This document shows positions 13,820 to 16,385 of a stretch of 16,385 nt of DNA, one piece after another. The first letter of the stretch is position 1. Every line of letters begins with the position of its first letter. Source of the stretch: an uncultured Mycoplasmatota bacterium (GTDB taxonomy: Bacteria > Bacillota_I > Bacilli_A > RF39 > UBA660); contig USGV01000015.1 in assembly GCA_900554305.1 (NCBI GenBank), positions 1-16,385 of the forward strand, in the 5' to 3' direction. Under the pieces are notes generated by a model. It was not told where the DNA came from, did not search any database, and saw only the letters and a program-made list of their open reading frames with translations. The position numbers were made by a program, and so were the translations under genes.

Positions 13820-14621
13820 GAGTCACCTCAATCTGTTGGCATGTTACTTTTATGTTTCTCTTATCTAGACGTTTTTTTATTTCACTGCGTAAAAATCTTT
13901 GTGCACCATAATGCTCTTGTGATTTTGTTTCTACGACTACTCTATATTTCATATTAGAGTCCTCAAAATCATCTAGTCCCCAGACTTGTATATCTCCTGT
14001 TGCATTTGGGACTTTACCATTTAATTCTTCTTTGATTTCTTCTAGAGCCTTCGCTACTTTATCTGGATCTTCATCATAAGCGACTCCTATATCAACAATT
14101 GCTAGATAGTTATTTAAACTATAATTAATTACTGTATCTAGCTTATGATTAGCAATGATTTTTACAGCTCCTCTATAGTCTTTTATTCTTGTAGTTTTTA
14201 AACCTAAGAAAATAACTTCTCCCATGAAGCCGTCATATTCAATGATATCTCCCACTTCAAATTGATTTTCTGTGATAATTGCTATTCCTGCAATTAAGTC
14301 CTTTGCCAAGTCTTGAAATGCTAATCCTAAAATTGCTGTGGTGATTCCGAGTCCGGCAACAATTGATTTTACATTCACTCCAAAGTTTGCAAGGATAGCT
14401 AGTAATACAACGACAACAACAGAATATTTGATAACATTTATTATTACTATTCTTATAGTATTTGCTCTTTGTAAGTGTTGTTTTTTCATTTTTGGTGTTT
14501 TTAACATTATATTATTTACTATTTTTTTTAATAATTTGTAAACAATGAATCCTATGACAATATATACAATTGGGAATATAATTTGTTCTATTTCTATTGT
14601 AATCTTATCAAATAATCTCAA
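13809..14621 (-). CDS. Small-conductance mechanosensitive channel, MscS family
   Basis: Membrane-tension-gated channel releasing solutes during hypo-osmotic shock. There are three membrane segments: 13-33, 57-80 and the pore-lining helix about 86-117 (VAGLGITTAILGLAFQDLAKD), followed by the FEVGDIIEYDGFMGEV beta domain (121-136) and the C-terminal alpha/beta domain. Length of 270 fits the short MscS class. The start is TTG at 14621: an AGGGGG ribosome binding site that spans the parB stop lies 9 bases upstream, and the next internal ATG would delete the first helix. It lies 6 bases after parB and overlaps DUF951. Confidence 0.96.
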   Translation of the reverse strand: MRLFDKITIEIEQIIFPIVYIVIGFIVYKLLKKIVNNIMLKTPKMKKQHLQRANTIRIVIINVIKYSVVVVVLLAILANFGVNVKSIVAGLGITTAILGLAFQDLAKDLIAGIAIITENQFEVGDIIEYDGFMGEVIFLGLKTTRIKDYRGAVKIIANHKLDTVINYSLNNYLAIVDIGVAYDEDPDKVAKALEEIKEELNGKVPNATGDIQVWGLDDFEDSNMKYRVVVETKSQEHYGAQRFLRSEIKKRLDKRNIKVTCQQIEVTHGK

Positions 14622-14627
14622 TGAAAA

Positions 14628-15527
14628 TTACCCCCTTGTATCTAAATTCATGATTTCAAGCAAACGATTTAAATCATTTCCATTAACAAAACTAATTTCA
14701 ATTTTGTTAGTTTTAATTTTTACTTTTGTTCCTAACTTATCACATAATTCATCTTCTAGATATTGATATTGATTTGATGAAGGAGTATGTTTTTTTATTT
14801 TATGTGTTCTCTCAAATTCATCTGTAGATTTAGTTAAATTTTCTAAATCACGCACACTCATTCCATCATTAATTATCTTTTCTGCTAATTCTTTTTGTTG
14901 ATTCTCATTTTCTAGCTTGCTTAGTACTCGTGCATGTCCCATACTCATTTTGTTATCTGAAATTAAGTCTTGAATTGAGTCTGGTAATGTTTGTAAGCCT
15001 ATCATGTTTGTTATATAACTTCTACTTTTTCCAAGTTTCTTTGCTAGTTCTTCTTGCGTAATATTTAATGTTTCTATTAATTTTTTATAAGCTCGAGATT
15101 CTTCAATAGGGTTTAAGTTTTCCCTCTGCAAATTTTCTAAGAGAGCAATTTCCATCATTTCTTCATCTGTAAAGTCTCTAATAATAGCTGGAATTTCTTC
15201 TAATCCAGCCATTTGAGAAGCTTTTACACGACGTTCACCTGCAATAATTTCATAACCTTTAATACTTTTTTTAATAATAATTGGTTGAAAAACTCCGTGT
15301 TCTTTAATAGAATCTGCTAATTCTTGTAAAGCCTCTTTTTTAAATACTTGTCTTGGTTGATATGGATTGCTTCTTAATTCAGAAATTTTTACATTTGTGA
15401 TTTCTTCTTTTGGTGTTTCTGTTAATATTTTTTCTTCCATTTTATCATAAGCAATTGGTTCGTTATAAAATAGCTCTTCTAAACCTCTTCCTAGTGCTCT
15501 ACGTTTATTATTTTCCATTTCTTTCAA
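14628..15527 (-). CDS. parB: Chromosome-partitioning protein ParB (Spo0J family)
   Basis: DNA-binding CTPase clamp that loads at parS sites and drives origin segregation with ParA. The N-terminal RRALGRGLEELF (9-20) is the ParA-interacting peptide. CTP-site motifs are NPYQPR (54-59), GERR (97-100) and ENLQRE (131-136). The helix-turn-helix is about 157-178 (TQEELAKKLGKSRSYITNM), and a C-terminal dimerisation domain spans 255-299. Length of 299 is typical. The start is probably TTG at 15527, with AAGGAAG well spaced within parA; an in-frame ATG at 15518 is the alternative, but it would be 11-13 bases from that site. It overlaps parA by about 20 bases. No parS-like site was found within the gene or the window. 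Confidence 0.98.
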   Translation of the reverse strand: MKEMENNKRRALGRGLEELFYNEPIAYDKMEEKILTETPKEEITNVKISELRSNPYQPRQVFKKEALQELADSIKEHGVFQPIIIKKSIKGYEIIAGERRVKASQMAGLEEIPAIIRDFTDEEMMEIALLENLQRENLNPIEESRAYKKLIETLNITQEELAKKLGKSRSYITNMIGLQTLPDSIQDLISDNKMSMGHARVLSKLENENQQKELAEKIINDGMSVRDLENLTKSTDEFERTHKIKKHTPSSNQYQYLEDELCDKLGTKVKIKTNKIEISFVNGNDLNRLLEIMNLDTRG

Positions 15528-16293
15528 TCACTTCCTTTGCTAGATTTAAGTAAGCTTCACTTCCACGGCTTTTTGGATCATACGCAATAATGGGTTCTCC
15601 ATGTGAAGGAGCCTCTGTCAACCGAACTAATCTTGGAATTATTGTATTATAAACTTTTTCCTTGAAAAATTTTCTTATATCTTCTACTACTTCAAATCCT
15701 AGATTTGTTCTAGAATCTAGCATTGTTAATAATACACCTTCTATATCTAATGTTGGATTTAGACTTTTTTGAGCCAACATAATTGTTTTTAATAGTTGGG
15801 TGATACCTTCTAATGCAAAGAATTCACATTGAACAGGAATGATTACTGAATTTGATGCTGTTAAAGCATTTGTTGTAATTACTCCTAAAGAAGGAGGACA
15901 ATCTATAATAATATAGTCAAAACTATCTTTTATATCGATTAAATGAATCTTTAATTGTTCTCCTTTTAAAAATCCTGATTCTTGCTTACTTTTTTCTACT
16001 AATTCTATATCTAATCCCGCTAGATTAATTGTTGCTGGTAAAACATATAAATTTTTATATTTCGTCTTGATCATAGCTTCTGATATTTTACATTCACCAA
16101 TTAAAACATCATAGACACTTCTTTCAATATCACCTTTATTTATACCTACTCCGGTAGTAGTGTTTCCTTGTGGGTCTAAGTCTATTAATAATACTTTTTT
16201 TCCTAGTACTGCTAATGATGCAGAAAGATTGATACTAGTCGTTGTTTTTCCTACTCCACCCTTTTGATTTACTAAAGATATCACCTTTCCCAT
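15508..16293 (-). CDS. parA: Chromosome-partitioning ATPase ParA (Soj family)
   Basis: Walker-type ATPase that binds nucleoid DNA as an ATP dimer and works with ParB; Soj also controls DnaA in Bacilli. From ATG at 16293 the protein has 261 residues. The deviant Walker A is KGGVGKTT (11-18), with signature Lys11 and Lys16. DLDPQGN (38-44) and Walker B IIIDCPPSLG (127-136) follow. The ATG is chosen over an in-frame GTG at 16302 because AGGTGA sits about 5 bases before the ATG, and the GTG falls inside that site. It has no N-terminal DNA-binding extension, so it is the chromosomal (type Ib-sized) form. First gene of its operon. Confidence 0.98.
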   Translation of the reverse strand: MGKVISLVNQKGGVGKTTTSINLSASLAVLGKKVLLIDLDPQGNTTTGVGINKGDIERSVYDVLIGECKISEAMIKTKYKNLYVLPATINLAGLDIELVEKSKQESGFLKGEQLKIHLIDIKDSFDYIIIDCPPSLGVITTNALTASNSVIIPVQCEFFALEGITQLLKTIMLAQKSLNPTLDIEGVLLTMLDSRTNLGFEVVEDIRKFFKEKVYNTIIPRLVRLTEAPSHGEPIIAYDPKSRGSEAYLNLAKEVIERNGK

Positions 16294-16324
16294 GTTTATC
16301 ACCTGTTTCCATTTTTACTAATAT

Positions 16325-16353
16325 ATTGTATCAAAGAAATATTCTTTTTTAAA
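16325..16353 (-). promoter_or_regulatory. Promoter of the parA-parB operon
   Basis: Minus-strand TTTAAA (16353-16348), a 17-base spacer, TACAAT (16330-16325), with TG one base before the -10 box. The weak -35 is offset by the extended -10. The predicted start near 16318 leaves a leader of about 25 bases. Confidence 0.65.
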
Positions 16354-16362
16354 TGCTTTTCG

Positions 16363-16385
16363 AAAAAAAAGTAGATTTTTATCTA
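16363..16385 (-). terminator. Terminator of an off-window upstream gene (partial)
   Basis: Minus-strand TAGAT, AAAA loop, ATCTA, then C and eight T. The 5' arm touches the window edge, and the unpaired C after the second arm suggests that the stem continues outside. Confidence 0.7.

Noticed and set aside
24..16293. Mycoplasma-type genetic code (TGA as Trp)
   Set aside because: All conserved proteins reach full length without in-frame TGA, and their Trp codons are TGG.

Overview
The window is a dense, AT-rich bacterial chromosome segment in which all 19 supported genes lie on the minus strand, so transcription runs from the right end to the left. Gene content and order match the origin-proximal block of low-GC Firmicutes (Bacilli-type): parA-parB, an MscS channel, DUF951, ychF, rpsF-ssb-rpsR, a GdpP-type DHH phosphodiesterase, rplI-dnaB, walJ-rlmH. 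Strong Shine-Dalgarno sequences (AGGAGG type), consensus sigma-A promoters and a LysM-G5-M23 cell-wall hydrolase support a Gram-positive-type lineage. The reduced forms of some genes (a short GdpP, no walRKHI) suggest an uncultured or streamlined Bacilli/Erysipelotrichia/RF39-like commensal; that placement is inference. Trp is read from TGG and no gene contains an in-frame TGA, so the standard bacterial code applies, although none of the 19 stops is TGA.

Layout, in transcription order from the right edge. (1) 16385-12004: a terminator for an off-window gene, the parA promoter, then parA-parB-mscS-DUF951-abgT, packed with overlaps or gaps of a few bases and closed by a clear terminator. (2) 12002-9424: a promoter next to that terminator, then a GNAT acetyltransferase, ychF and a divergent laccase-domain (PgeF/YfiH-like) gene, with no obvious terminator after it. 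(3) 9403-8248: promoter, structured leader, rpsF-ssb-rpsR and terminator. (4) 8250-1952: promoter, then a stand-alone DHH-DHHA1 phosphodiesterase, rplI, dnaB, an exported M23 peptidase, walJ, rlmH and ung, ending in a structured terminator-like element. (5) 1906-1: a single gene of unknown function with a perfect consensus promoter, a HopA1-effector-like region and a duplicated C-terminal peptide, followed by a hairpin at the window edge.

Together the block encodes chromosome segregation (ParA/ParB), replication and repair (DnaB, SSB, Ung), ribosome parts and modification (bS6, bS18, bL9, RlmH), c-di-AMP and osmotic balance (DHH phosphodiesterase, MscS) and cell-wall remodelling (M23, WalJ). 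The accessory-looking genes are the 608-residue protein at the left end, the AbgT transporter and the GNAT protein. I see no rRNA, tRNA, insertion sequence, CRISPR array or convincing parS site. No stretch over 300 bases lacks a gene; the largest gap is 171 bases (1851-2021).
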